A stretch of 64,000 nucleotides of DNA from contig NZ_KV917375.1 in the NCBI RefSeq assembly GCF_002019665.1, positions 3,080,702 to 3,144,701 on the forward strand, written 5' to 3'. The translations under genes and the position numbers were made by a program. The stretch is from Sutcliffiella halmapala. GTDB lineage: Bacteria; Bacillota; Bacilli; Bacillales; Bacillaceae_I. Shown here one piece after another: positions 35,101 to 44,337 of this stretch (the first letter of the stretch is position 1; each line of letters starts with the position of its first letter). The notes under the pieces were generated by a model. That model was not told the origin of the DNA. It ran no database searches and saw only the letters and a program-made list of their open reading frames with translations.

Positions 35101-38100
35101 CTAATGCCCATAATATTGCATTATTAAAAATACGCTCTCTTATAGGATCAAAATACTCTGGTTCTCCTGGATGAAAAGAATGACTAAAGGTAAAGTTAGC
35201 AAGTAAGATCTCCACGGAATTCGCCGTTCGACCGTTTAACGCAATCATACTACCTAGTCTTTCCCCAGAGGAATTCAATAGGTCCGCCACTGATACTCCG
35301 TTATAACCATCAAAGGCATAGTGATAATTCGATCTATTAGTAACAGGAAAAGCTTCATTCATGAGGACTCCTTCTACAATCGGATGACTAGATGTTACCA
35401 TTCCTTGTGCCCCAGCGGTTGAACCTCCGAGCTCTACAGTTGGGTTTCCATCAAATTGAGTTAAGAATCTTATGGAGCCTCTCGCACCATGCTGCCCCGT
35501 CCAGATTATAGAGGTTTCTGTTTGATCAAGCGCCTTCTGAAAAGCTTTAAATTCGGCACTTGTTGGAATTTTACTAGGATCATAGTCTGAGTTCGCAATC
35601 ACTAAATCCACTTTATCTAGCCTATCAAGATCAGTGTAATACATATAATCAACTTGATATCCACGCCCCTCTAAATATTCCTTCATGGTGACAGTTCCAG
35701 ATGCAGTGGAGTCCACGATCACACCAATGGTAGGAGATGGTTTCATTTTCACATTCAGTTCCACTTCTTCATTATCATCCACCTCGACTGTCACCTGCTT
35801 TTGGACAAAACCTTCTTTCGTGAATTGAAGTGCATATGAACCAGGAAGTAATCTCTCTAAGGTAAAGCGACCTTGAGAAACGCTTAGTGTTTCTCTTGGA
35901 AAACCTAATACTCGAACTTCCACATCCGTAACAGAGGTTCCATCGTGTTCATTTTCCACAATCCCTGAAACAGATCCAACCGTAGTAGTCACCTCTAATT
36001 CTATTGAAAATGGTTCTAAGCTTGCGTTCACTTGAACTGGAACCGCTATACTCTCATACCCAAAGGATTCAATTGTTAGCTCATACTCTCCATCAAGAAT
36101 AGAAATGGAGAATTCGCCCGATTCTGGATTTGTTGTCGCTTGAAATGGTTCCCCTTCAACTGTAATCGTTGCATTTAAAGGTATACCTTCTTCATCTAAA
36201 ATGACGCCAGTAATGGTATTAAACTGGACATTTGCTGCCCACATAACTGCGTCTACTAGCAACTTCTTCCCCTCTTGTGTGTAATGCCCATTATGACGTA
36301 ATGCTCCAAATCCATGCGCGCTCATTAAAAGTTCCATACTACCTGCTGTTCGTGGTTTATAGGCAATGCCTAATCCGTGCGGCTCCTCATTTCCTTCATG
36401 CGTCACGGAAGCTAATGTGTAGCCACTATAATTTTCAAAGACTCCTAATCTTCCACCTGTAGGTAATAGTACATCTGTATAATCTCCGACCTCTCTCCCT
36501 TTAAAAAATGGATGTTCCTCCTCTACAATATATCCGGAAGATTTTGTTGTATTAGTTACCGTTCGGCGGACTTTTGGATCTTCTCTTAGTCGAACTAATT
36601 GTCCAATACCGGAACCTGCTCCAAATGAATCTCCAAAAATCACACTTGTTTGTGCGGCATCTGCTTTCTCCATCATCGAATCAAACAGTTTTTTTGAAAA
36701 TGTTGTATTGGAAAGTTCATTAACAAATAATACATCGTAATTCCCTATTTCCTCTTCTACATTTGCGATTGATAAAGAAGTGACTGTAATTCCTGCTTCC
36801 CCCATAGTAGCTTGGAAATTACGATCGCTTGAAGAGTAGTCTCCTAAAACAGCGACACGCGGGATAGGAAATATTTCAAGTAACATTTCATCTTGTTCTC
36901 TACCTACTTCAATCGTCTGGTTTACTTGAATATAGCCTTCTTTTTCGATACGAAGCGTATAGGTTCCATACACTAGATTAGTGAACTCAAAGCGTCCATT
37001 TGCCGGTGTTTCATGTTCTACTATTATCTCATTATCTTTGATCATTTGGACGACAGCCGATGCTTGAGGTTGTTTCGTAATTCCATCTGTTACTAAGCCC
37101 GCTATCCGATCTCCATTCGTAGAATTTAATACCACCTGGACTTCTGTTGGACTTCCGTGCTCGATTACTACCTGCTCGGTTTGCGTTGCATAACCCGAAG
37201 CTCTTATCTCAAGCGTGTACTCTCCTTCATCATGGAATAACTGAAACGAGGAATTGTCTCCAGATGTTTTCGTCGATATATTTGTTTCTACTATTCCTAA
37301 CTCTGCTTGCACTGGATTGCCCTCTACATCTACCACCGTTCCGACAATTTCTCCAAAATTGGTATTCTGTAAAAAACGTATGCCATTAAATAAGATCGTT
37401 TGCATCTCTGGTAGCCATCCTTGTAGAGGTGAAATCCAAGGAGAGGCTCCATGATTAGCCAGAAGTAGGTGCGCGCTATTTTCAGACACTGCTTTATAGG
37501 CCACTCCTGAGCCCATCATCCCTTGGGTCGTACTTCCTATACTCGCTAAATGCCTTCCTGAATAATTATTAAACCAGGAAAAGTCTCCTGTTCTAGTAAA
37601 TAAGGTTACTCTATCTCCTTTATTAAAACCTTCTAGTATCGGATGGACCTCCTCTACCTGGATACGAACTTGACCACTGCCGTAGTAATGTGCCAACTCT
37701 TTTGGATCATCGGTATATTCGACTAAATGATGGATAGAACCATAATTCCCCCCCCAAGAGTCTGCAAATACTAAACTTACGTCATGTTCTTCTGCCTTTT
37801 CTAAAAGTTCGTCAAACAGCGCTGGATTTGGTCGCCATCCCTCAGAGCCATAGGCGCCGTTTAAGTAAACTACTTCATAGCGATTAATATCCTCCACTAA
37901 ATCCCAATCTCTTTCCTCTGCTAAAAAGCCATTTCGATTTAGAAGTGTCGTTACTTCACTTTCCCAATCATTTAAAACCGCAATATCAAATGGCTGCATG
38001 GATACTTCCAACGTAATCGTTTCACTAGGCTGAATCGTTACTTCTTGGTTCACCTTTTTATATCCATTCAAAGTAAATTCTATATGATAGGTTCCCTCAA

Positions 38101-41100
38101 ATATTTCTTCATAGGAAATGAATCCATTTTCATTGGATATCCCTTGTAAAGGTGTATCTTTCACACGCACTTCAACATCAGGTAATGCTTGTTTAGAACG
38201 CTCGTCTTGCACCGTAATGTGCAAAGAGCCAACATCTGCATCCTCTAACTCAAAATCTCTTTTTTCTTTGAATCCAGACACAAATTTTATTGGTTGAACA
38301 ACTTGTTTTTTCCCATAGGAAGCTACTTTTAATGTGAAGTCACCAGGATTATGAGAAAAGCTAAAGCTACCATCCTCAAAAGTTTCTGCTTCAGCTTTAG
38401 TTTCCATTACCGATACTTTTGCAGGAAGCGGCTTCCCGTCTTTGTCCAATATAGTTCCTTCTAAGATTCCTGGTGCTTTATAGCTAATCAAGCCACTTCG
38501 ATGCGGCACCAATACATTCCCGGCAATTACAACAACTCCGGATGTACTGTAGTCCGGTAAGGTAAATTCCTTTAGGATAGACCCAGAATATACATCCATT
38601 GCATGGAGCATCCCACTCGTACCTGCAAAAAATAAAACTCCATTGGCTGTGACAGAACCGTTATTTAGGGACGTTCCAACTGAGCGATTACTCCATACTT
38701 CCTCCCCTGTTTCCTTTTCAAAAGCCCGCAAAATAGGTTGAGTGGAAGAGCTTGCAATAACTAAATCCTCAAACACGATAGGAGAAGCAGCCTGAGAATC
38801 CCCAACACCTGCCTTTTCCCACAATACTTCACCTGTGGATCCGTTTAATGCATGTAAAGTACCTGTACCATTGGCAAAGTTTGTACTTTGAACAAAAACG
38901 GTACCATTTTGATACACTGGTCTAGAGGCAAAGCCCTCATTTGTAAGCTGAATACTCCATGCCTCTGTTCCATCTTCTACATGTAGTGCTTTTAGGGTTC
39001 TGTTATCGTAAGATCCTATATAAAGATAGTGATCACCAAGTGTTCCACCAAAAAAGGAAGCCCCTCCTAAAGGTGTTGACCAAAGAGTAGCACCATTAGA
39101 GGCATCCAAAGCATATATACTAGGATTCTCTACTAGTCCTGATCCAACATACAAAACGCCATTTCTATATAAAGGGGATTCATAGACGGCAGGTTGTCCA
39201 ATGTCTTTGCTCCATTTTACATTCCCATTTGTACTATCTAAAGCATATATATTTCCATCCTGCCCACCTGATAAGTAAATAGTATCATCTGCAATTGTAG
39301 GAGTTGAACGGTTCATTCCACCGATTCGAATACTCCATAACTCTTCACCTGTTCCTGTATCAAGGGTTGTAACCCATCCTCTGTCTGTAGTAAATACCAC
39401 AAATTGTTCAGTTGACGAGGGGGTTGAGAACAATATTTGTCCTTTCGTTCCATTTACATATTCCCATTGAGTACTTAGGGAGTTCACATCTATCGCATAT
39501 GGTGAAATTGCATTTCTTTGATAATTATTATTGGCAGTTGTCCAATTTTCTAATTCAGCAGAAGCTTTCCTTTCTACTTCTAAACTCACTTCCATATTTC
39601 CGGTTACTTCTACTTCTTGGGTTAAGCCCGTTATTCCTTCCCCAGTCACCACCAATTCAAAAGTACCATTTGGAACTTGTGCAAGAACAAAACCTCCAGA
39701 AGCATCCGATCGTTCGGTTGATAACGGAGTATTTTTCAAATGAATATAAGCAAAAGGAATATGTTCTCCTGAATCCTGATCTATTACTTTTCCTTTTATT
39801 TGAAAGCGATCAGATGATTTTAACGTCCAATTTACTTCTGTGGATTCTCCTTTTTTAACGGTTATTTCTACTTCTAAGCTCTCATACCCAAACGCCTCTA
39901 TTGTTACCTTATGTGTACCCTCTCGAATCGATAAATCTATATTTCCTTCCATAACTTCTACACGTATCCCTTGAGAAGGTATTTGAATCGTTACAGGAAC
40001 ATCCTCCCCATCATCGGTTTGAACAGAGCCAACTATTTGACCAGCGTATGCTGCTTCTGTTACCGCTTGATAAATATTAACAATTCCAGTTCCATAAAGA
40101 TCATTTGGGAGTGTCCCCATATGAGGTTCGACTCTTGCCGTATTTTTCAATAATTCCTTTACACCATTTATGCTTAAATTTGGATTCGCCTGCAAAAGTA
40201 AAGCGATGGCTCCTGCAACATGAGGTGTCGCCATAGAAGTCCCGCTTATTGTGTTGTATTTACCAGCTCCTCTTACGCTTGGCCAGGACGAATAAATTTG
40301 ATGACCTGGAGCCGAAATGTCTGGCTTTAAATAACGCACTTGATTACCTTCTTCATCTGCCCAAAAAACAGGACCACGACTTGAAAAAGGAGCAATCTGA
40401 TCATTACTATCGGTGGCTCCAATTGCAAAGGAATCAGGAAAGCTACCAGGCGAACCAATTGTTTGCGACCCTGGGCCATCATTTCCAGCAGCAAAAAGTG
40501 GAAAAATACCAGCTGCAATCCACGCTTGGACATCCTCATAGAATTCTAGATTATACGTATTCGCGCTTCCCCATGAATTATTAACGACATGAGGAGCTTT
40601 ACTTGGATCTCCACCAGGTGCCAAAAACCACTGAAATGCTTGGTGAATAGCTGAAGAAGTAGCAGCTCCTCCATCTGTAAAAATTTTTGCGGCTATCCAT
40701 TCTGCATCTGGAGCTACTCCAATTGGTTCACCTGCTCCTCCACCGACAGCTGTACCTGCAACGTGAGTACCATGGCCATTCCCGTCACTAGGTGTAGCAT
40801 AATTTTGACCAGATAGATCAACCCAAGAATATTGATGATCCCCATCTTTTCCACGATAATTGTGCACTAATGCTTCATGGGAGCCATCAACTCCAGTATC
40901 CATAATCCCAACAACTATCCCTTCACCCTTGAGGCCATATTCTCCCCAAACCTTTGTAGCTTGTATCTTTTCTAATCCCCACTCAGGTAAGCGCGGTTTA
41001 GTGTTCTCTACTATGACTTCTGGTAATTCTATTACTCTATCTAATGTGATTGTCTCTACATCTTCCCTTTTTTGCAGTTCCTCTAATGCCGATGCATCAA

Positions 41101-41674
41101 CCGTTAATGAAAGTCCATTTATCACCCAAAGTGTAGCGTTTTTTGTCGCACTTCCCTTTTCTTCAAGAGTAGCTACTGCTTTTTCAATTCCTTTTTGCGC
41201 AACTTCAGCATGCTTCTGAAGCTCCTCTTTCACCACTTTTGCACGTTCCGTTCGCTTCTTTTTCACCTTAACATTAGTATATAATGCGTTTAAATCCTGC
41301 TTTTCCTTTAAGCGAACAATAATATCGACCGTTTCATTTTCCTTTAACTCTTCCACTATTGCTTTCTCTACTTTTTTATTTTCTGTGAATTCAATCGTTT
41401 CTTCCTCCTCTAACGGAGGAGGTTCCCATCCAAGCCCTGAAAGAATACTAGCAAGCTCCCCTTCTTCAAGTGGAACATCCTCTTCTAATAGTTCCTTTTC
41501 TCTGTACTCTAGTTCTCGTTCCTTTTCAAACTCTGATTCTAGAAATGTTAAATCTGATTCTGATGCCTCGTCATATGCAAATGCCGTCTGTGGTATGAAA
41601 CTACTTACGAACAAAAGCAGTATAAAGAAACTCGAAAATATTCTTTTCCTGCTTTTTCTCAACCCCCTAATCAT
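32189..41674 (-). CDS. giant secreted S8 (subtilisin-like) protease with five tandem repeat units
   Basis: 3161 residues. A signal peptide (1-33, ending QTAFA), an acidic linker and an I9-like pro-domain (about 100-220) precede the subtilase domain (about 240-540). The subtilase triad is Asp259 (GIMDTGVDGSH), His304 (GHGTHVAGT) and Ser480 (GTSMATPHVAG). Two carboxypeptidase-regulatory-like (CarboxypepD_reg) domains follow (about 545-710), then a PQQ-type beta-propeller (about 712-1065, repeats of GxxxALDxxxGxxxW). Five units of about 375 residues begin near 1230, 1605, 1980, 2358 and 2742. Each has an alpha/beta domain like class I glutamine amidotransferase/ThuA (xVAVLGDxxx, HPIFxGF, GIAYxFxxxNSxHLLL) plus CarboxypepD_reg-like beta domains. 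The C-terminus has FN3-like parts and no LPXTG or SLH anchor, so it is probably released or loosely wall-bound. Monocistronic. Confidence 0.93.
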   Translation of the reverse strand: MIRGLRKSRKRIFSSFFILLLFVSSFIPQTAFAYDEASESDLTFLESEFEKERELEYREKELLEEDVPLEEGELASILSGLGWEPPPLEEEETIEFTENKKVEKAIVEELKENETVDIIVRLKEKQDLNALYTNVKVKKKRTERAKVVKEELQKHAEVAQKGIEKAVATLEEKGSATKNATLWVINGLSLTVDASALEELQKREDVETITLDRVIELPEVIVENTKPRLPEWGLEKIQATKVWGEYGLKGEGIVVGIMDTGVDGSHEALVHNYRGKDGDHQYSWVDLSGQNYATPSDGNGHGTHVAGTAVGGGAGEPIGVAPDAEWIAAKIFTDGGAATSSAIHQAFQWFLAPGGDPSKAPHVVNNSWGSANTYNLEFYEDVQAWIAAGIFPLFAAGNDGPGSQTIGSPGSFPDSFAIGATDSNDQIAPFSSRGPVFWADEEGNQVRYLKPDISAPGHQIYSSWPSVRGAGKYNTISGTSMATPHVAGAIALLLQANPNLSINGVKELLKNTARVEPHMGTLPNDLYGTGIVNIYQAVTEAAYAGQIVGSVQTDDGEDVPVTIQIPSQGIRVEVMEGNIDLSIREGTHKVTIEAFGYESLEVEITVKKGESTEVNWTLKSSDRFQIKGKVIDQDSGEHIPFAYIHLKNTPLSTERSDASGGFVLAQVPNGTFELVVTGEGITGLTQEVEVTGNMEVSLEVERKASAELENWTTANNNYQRNAISPYAIDVNSLSTQWEYVNGTKGQILFSTPSSTEQFVVFTTDRGWVTTLDTGTGEELWSIRIGGMNRSTPTIADDTIYLSGGQDGNIYALDSTNGNVKWSKDIGQPAVYESPLYRNGVLYVGSGLVENPSIYALDASNGATLWSTPLGGASFFGGTLGDHYLYIGSYDNRTLKALHVEDGTEAWSIQLTNEGFASRPVYQNGTVFVQSTNFANGTGTLHALNGSTGEVLWEKAGVGDSQAASPIVFEDLVIASSSTQPILRAFEKETGEEVWSNRSVGTSLNNGSVTANGVLFFAGTSGMLHAMDVYSGSILKEFTLPDYSTSGVVVIAGNVLVPHRSGLISYKAPGILEGTILDKDGKPLPAKVSVMETKAEAETFEDGSFSFSHNPGDFTLKVASYGKKQVVQPIKFVSGFKEKRDFELEDADVGSLHITVQDERSKQALPDVEVRVKDTPLQGISNENGFISYEEIFEGTYHIEFTLNGYKKVNQEVTIQPSETITLEVSMQPFDIAVLNDWESEVTTLLNRNGFLAEERDWDLVEDINRYEVVYLNGAYGSEGWRPNPALFDELLEKAEEHDVSLVFADSWGGNYGSIHHLVEYTDDPKELAHYYGSGQVRIQVEEVHPILEGFNKGDRVTLFTRTGDFSWFNNYSGRHLASIGSTTQGMMGSGVAYKAVSENSAHLLLANHGASPWISPLQGWLPEMQTILFNGIRFLQNTNFGEIVGTVVDVEGNPVQAELGIVETNISTKTSGDNSSFQLFHDEGEYTLEIRASGYATQTEQVVIEHGSPTEVQVVLNSTNGDRIAGLVTDGITKQPQASAVVQMIKDNEIIVEHETPANGRFEFTNLVYGTYTLRIEKEGYIQVNQTIEVGREQDEMLLEIFPIPRVAVLGDYSSSDRNFQATMGEAGITVTSLSIANVEEEIGNYDVLFVNELSNTTFSKKLFDSMMEKADAAQTSVIFGDSFGAGSGIGQLVRLREDPKVRRTVTNTTKSSGYIVEEEHPFFKGREVGDYTDVLLPTGGRLGVFENYSGYTLASVTHEGNEEPHGLGIAYKPRTAGSMELLMSAHGFGALRHNGHYTQEGKKLLVDAVMWAANVQFNTITGVILDEEGIPLNATITVEGEPFQATTNPESGEFSISILDGEYELTIESFGYESIAVPVQVNASLEPFSIELEVTTTVGSVSGIVENEHDGTSVTDVEVRVLGFPRETLSVSQGRFTLERLLPGSYALQFTKEGFVQKQVTVEVDDNEEVELNVKMKPSPTIGVIVDSTASGTVTMKEYLEGRGYQVDYMYYTDLDRLDKVDLVIANSDYDPSKIPTSAEFKAFQKALDQTETSIIWTGQHGARGSIRFLTQFDGNPTVELGGSTAGAQGMVTSSHPIVEGVLMNEAFPVTNRSNYHYAFDGYNGVSVADLLNSSGERLGSMIALNGRTANSVEILLANFTFSHSFHPGEPEYFDPIRERIFNNAILWALDNEEALVGELRGKVQNEQDMPVQARLTVEETGETVETNQQGEFYLGLPSGTFTLAIEAFGHLADEFTVEITNGEIKNETFILSTDQVGVLTNTVKNAQSDELIEGATISILGTPISGTTDENGQFKTVVPVGTYTIRVSAPGYATVVQNQVTVEEAGDVDVTFLLEQSEKIAVVATSANGNRMMNLLDQRGYEADLHINNNLQPLLDNLGDYALIIFNDKHSSMNNAQFEAFIEQADQQQVSIIFASQFSGGTIRDLSEITGNPSAVRWNYVNSQVQVKVLQDHPIFAGFKSEYITILSNGTSSQQYNIYEGYSGTTIGAMSHPEIGVLGEGIGFEFRTANSVHLLLSSLQAGTYGHPESRWTEEAKQLYFNAIDWAISASLGEITGTVRNEEGKGIANAKVQINSLGIETRTNTLGQYRIGVATGSYEVKVTAYGYEAQVQTVEVPQLWDAVVADFELVKMAGVTLSTKLVDKQTEEAIPNAKVTLSSLDNSGLSEEGVSNEHGVIEFSDLIAGEYALSVELDGYLNHTENVTLVDENVDLTLLLNPIQVAVLGDWNNSITSFLNEEELFAESRGWDVIEDLSLYELVVVNSNKGTKEQMQNLLEVADEQEVSLVFVGTWGVNEGSIPLLETVLGYPKLHHQGYNEGSVSLQVVEDHPIFEGIVPNEEGQITILAEKSPYSTFKDYPGQIIGNVHVNGDEKGAAIAYEFKGKNHMHLLMSSFAVNNMVGPASGWTIDGKRVFVQALQFAMNAELPLPNAPVWDEELIRTDERLITVTGRGEVGTTVLIYEQKGTVNTLLTSVVVESDGGFSVEVTLKSGSHFLLAQAKNEAGVSEWSETLRVIIIGESLGNPGIPRVPEEPLKPRSPEDSGKPMVQREVRIDETALSSVVKLEVSATSEGVRLVWKDIGAEYYEVLKEGVVFGKVKDGTSFLDEKPEHEGEVAAYQIIGYKDGMMIGSSGVEKITVKID

Positions 41675-41880
41675 TCCGCCACCCCCATAAATTGATTCGC
41701 TTTACTAATTACCGTATAAAATGACGATAACCTTTTAATTTTTAGAATTTTTAGACTCCTTTTAACAATTCACCTCTTTGTACCTAAGAACTATGTCGAA
41801 TCTGTAATTCAAAGTACTTACCATATTTTGTCGATTGCGACTATGTAATGAGTCTGAAATCATTGTTGTATTTTTACAAA

Positions 41881-42064
41881 CGGCTCCTCTGAAAATAGGT
41901 AGGTTACCTGTTGCTCTCCGTTGCAGGTTGTCGCGAGTGTTCGAGGGCATGGATTTTCGTTAGTATGGAAAAGCAAGACCTCAGAGTATACCTATGTAGC
42001 CAAGGAGGTTTTATGATTCCGAACCACGAGTCTCACACCTTGCACTCTGATCTACAGATGGGAC
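41881..42064 (-). repeat. diverged family A repeat copy
   Basis: GGCTCCTCTGAAAATAGG at one end and GAGTCTCACACCTTGCACTC with GATCTACAG at the other match family A ends. The centre no longer resembles the usual core. It is probably a decayed or rearranged copy. The gap 41675-42198 otherwise holds only the promoter region of the giant gene and a terminator. Confidence 0.55.
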
Positions 42065-42157
42065 GGGTTAAACATAACGTTCAATGGAGCTTTGTCTCAC
42101 ATTTTTATCTCCCATGGTGCAAATTCAATTTGCTTGGCTTCTATCTTGAAAATAAAA

Positions 42158-42197
42158 AGCACTAATCAATCCACATTTAGGGATTGGTTAGTGCTTC
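42158..42197 (-). terminator. terminator of the PepSY-like membrane gene
   Basis: AAGCACTAATCAATCC and GGGATTGGTTAGTGCTT are inverted around a short loop, overlapping the stop region of the gene at 42199. Confidence 0.85.
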
Positions 42198-42198
42198 A

Positions 42199-42690
42199 TT
42201 ATGGCCAATATGCTTGATTCATTTTAATAACTTCTCCGGTATCAGGGTGAACAAGGAAATTTAACTTTTCTTCATCTTTCGTAATCACCTCAAAATGATA
42301 GTTTCTATCCGAAAGAAAAATTCTTTTTTCCTCCGTATAGATTGGAACATTATCCCGATATCTATCTGTTTGCTCCACAATGACCGCACCTTCATCTATT
42401 TCTTGAGCAACTAATTGCTTGGCTTGATGAAACGTAAAATTCGGAGTGTAAAAGTAAAATACAATCGGAACGATAGCAAACATAATGATTAAGGCTGCTT
42501 TTCCGAAAAATTTTCTCGTGTTCGCATTTAAATAACCAAATGTAAGAACTATTTGCAAAACCAAGATTGGGACAAAAAAGGAGGTATAATATACACCACG
42601 ATAGACGACATGATCTATTCTTAAAATAATAATTAATTCTGTGAGTGTAACCAGAAGAACAAATAATTTTATATTTCTAATTCGTTTCAT
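42199..42690 (-). CDS. membrane protein with C-terminal PepSY-like domain
   Basis: 163 residues. Three hydrophobic segments (about 8-25, 34-54 and 63-83) are followed by an outer domain (about 88-163) whose FTFHQAKQLVAQEI and NYHFEVITKDEEKLNFLVHPDTGEV parts (shown here in pieces) resemble a PepSY domain. Such domains may inhibit or guide extracellular proteases, but a link to the giant protease next door is only proximity. ATG at 42690 lies after GAGAGGCGAATTAA. Confidence 0.68.
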   Translation of the reverse strand: MKRIRNIKLFVLLVTLTELIIILRIDHVVYRGVYYTSFFVPILVLQIVLTFGYLNANTRKFFGKAALIIMFAIVPIVFYFYTPNFTFHQAKQLVAQEIDEGAVIVEQTDRYRDNVPIYTEEKRIFLSDRNYHFEVITKDEEKLNFLVHPDTGEVIKMNQAYWP

Positions 42691-42772
42691 TTAATTCGCC
42701 TCTCGAAAAAACCTCTGTTTTTTTTGCAAATTGTGTTACAATTACTTTATCGAAGTAAAGGAGTGTTTAGTT

Positions 42773-43834
42773 ATGCGAAATATTCCTTATGGAAGGCTAA
42801 TCGAAACCTATTTAGTAGGTACCCTTGGCGGATTTATATTTTTTTTAGGAGGATTACCTTTGCCATGGGTGCTTGGTGCTTTAACTACTGTAATGCTTTA
42901 CCAAGGAGTTTCCAAGCGACTGATGTCTTGTCCTGAACCACTAAAACAAAGCGGTTTTTTAGTACTTGGCATGTTTTTTGGTTTATATTTCACTGCCAGT
43001 ACCCTTGGAACAGTAGCACCTTACGTGTTGCCATATGTACTTGCTACCATTGTATTAATTGCAGTAAGTATTTTAAACAGTATGATTGTCACTAAATGGA
43101 TTCCTGTCGATAAAATCACGAGTGTATTTGGTTCTATCCCAGGAGGTCTCTCCGAAATGGTGATCGCAAGTGAAGCGTTAAACGCTCGCTCATCACTTGT
43201 CGTTATCTTTCAAACCGTGCGTTTATTAACCGTACTGTTTATGGTCCCTTTTATCGTCGTTCATACCTTTACCTCTACAGGAACTAGTATCGGAGCAATC
43301 TTACCTGGTTCCAGTTATGTATTTGGTGGATGGGGATATTTGTGGTTTATCATCCCTGTTATCCTTGGAGTATTGTTTAGGAAAAAGATTCCCGCTGGCA
43401 TTGTGATTGTACCTTTAGCTGCTACTGCCCTATTAAACATTCTCTTTGTCGAGATGGCAACACTACCACCATTATTATTAATCATTGCCCAAATAACTGT
43501 CGGTATTGGGATGGGAAAAAGTATTTCTTTTGCTGATTTGAAGCTTGGTGGCAAATACTGTTTCGTTTATTTTGGCTTAACCGTTATGCTTATTCTTATT
43601 TCTTTTGGTTTGGGCGTAGTTTTAGCTACATTCACCTCTCTTAATCTTCCAACTGCCATTTTAAGTGTGGCACCAGGTGGTCTTATAGAAATGGTATTAA
43701 CCGCGACAGCAGTCGGTGGGGACCCAGCAGTCGTCAGTGCACTCCAATTAGTACGCTTGTTATTTATCATTATCGTCGTACCGCCTTTATTAAAATGGTA
43801 TTTTAGTAGAAAATTAGAGCCCAAGGCAGCATAG
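42773..43834 (+). CDS. AbrB-family membrane protein (ammonia monooxygenase-like DUF)
   Basis: 353 residues with about ten hydrophobic segments in two similar halves. Duplicated motifs are VFGSIPGGLSEMV near residue 123 and ILSVAPGGLIEMV near 305; this pair marks the membrane AbrB/TIGR03082 family, which is unrelated to the transcription factor AbrB. Possibly a transporter; the substrate is unknown. The frame opens upstream at a TTG at 42731, but AAAGGAGTG points to ATG at 42773. Confidence 0.82.
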   Translation: MRNIPYGRLIETYLVGTLGGFIFFLGGLPLPWVLGALTTVMLYQGVSKRLMSCPEPLKQSGFLVLGMFFGLYFTASTLGTVAPYVLPYVLATIVLIAVSILNSMIVTKWIPVDKITSVFGSIPGGLSEMVIASEALNARSSLVVIFQTVRLLTVLFMVPFIVVHTFTSTGTSIGAILPGSSYVFGGWGYLWFIIPVILGVLFRKKIPAGIVIVPLAATALLNILFVEMATLPPLLLIIAQITVGIGMGKSISFADLKLGGKYCFVYFGLTVMLILISFGLGVVLATFTSLNLPTAILSVAPGGLIEMVLTATAVGGDPAVVSALQLVRLLFIIIVVPPLLKWYFSRKLEPKAA

Positions 43835-43844
43835 AAAACAATTA

Positions 43845-43872
43845 CTAGCTCAGACTTAATTGTCTGGGCTAG
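43845..43872. terminator. hairpin after the AbrB-family gene
   Basis: CTAGCTCAGAC and GTCTGGGCTAG are inverted with a 6-base loop, 11 bases after the stop. No strong T run; probable terminator or convergent boundary. Confidence 0.55.
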
Positions 43873-43931
43873 GCTAAATTAAAAACCTTTGTTTATGATG
43901 ATTATCTATTCAGTCCATAAAACGCCTATTT

Positions 43932-44195
43932 TCAAATGAAAAAGTATAAAGAAATGATTATTGACACAATACCAATTAGAATAAATAGCGTGTTTATCAC
44001 ATCATTATACTCTTTATCCAATAATCCTTTGCAATTAATTAACTCTAAAAGACCAAAGATAACTAATGCAACAATAATGCTTTCCACTTGCGTTTTATAG
44101 GGATATGTAATACTTTCAAACAAAAAGGCAAAAGGAATAGCTATACTTAATAGTACAAGTCCAACCATTATTTTAATAGGAAAAGTTATTATCAT
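43932..44195 (-). CDS. small membrane protein, unknown
   Basis: 87 residues, three hydrophobic segments (about 4-26, 37-52 and 66-87) with very little soluble part. ATG at 44195 follows GGAGGGGAGAA. No family recognised, single gene. Confidence 0.6.
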   Translation of the reverse strand: MIITFPIKIMVGLVLLSIAIPFAFLFESITYPYKTQVESIIVALVIFGLLELINCKGLLDKEYNDVINTLFILIGIVSIIISLYFFI

Positions 44196-44337
44196 TTCTC
44201 CCCTCCTTCATTTACAATTTATTCTCCTCAATTAGATGAAATTCCTTTATGTTATCTCTGTTTTTGTATAAATAAAAGGGAATTGAAATAGCTTGATAGA
44301 ATAAGTAAGTATATTAAATATTCCTGGAGGCATACAT

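Noticed and set aside
32376-41690. Many plus-strand frames opposite the giant protease gene
   Set aside because: They are shadows of a long AT-balanced coding region; none has a suitable ribosome binding site or a recognisable product.
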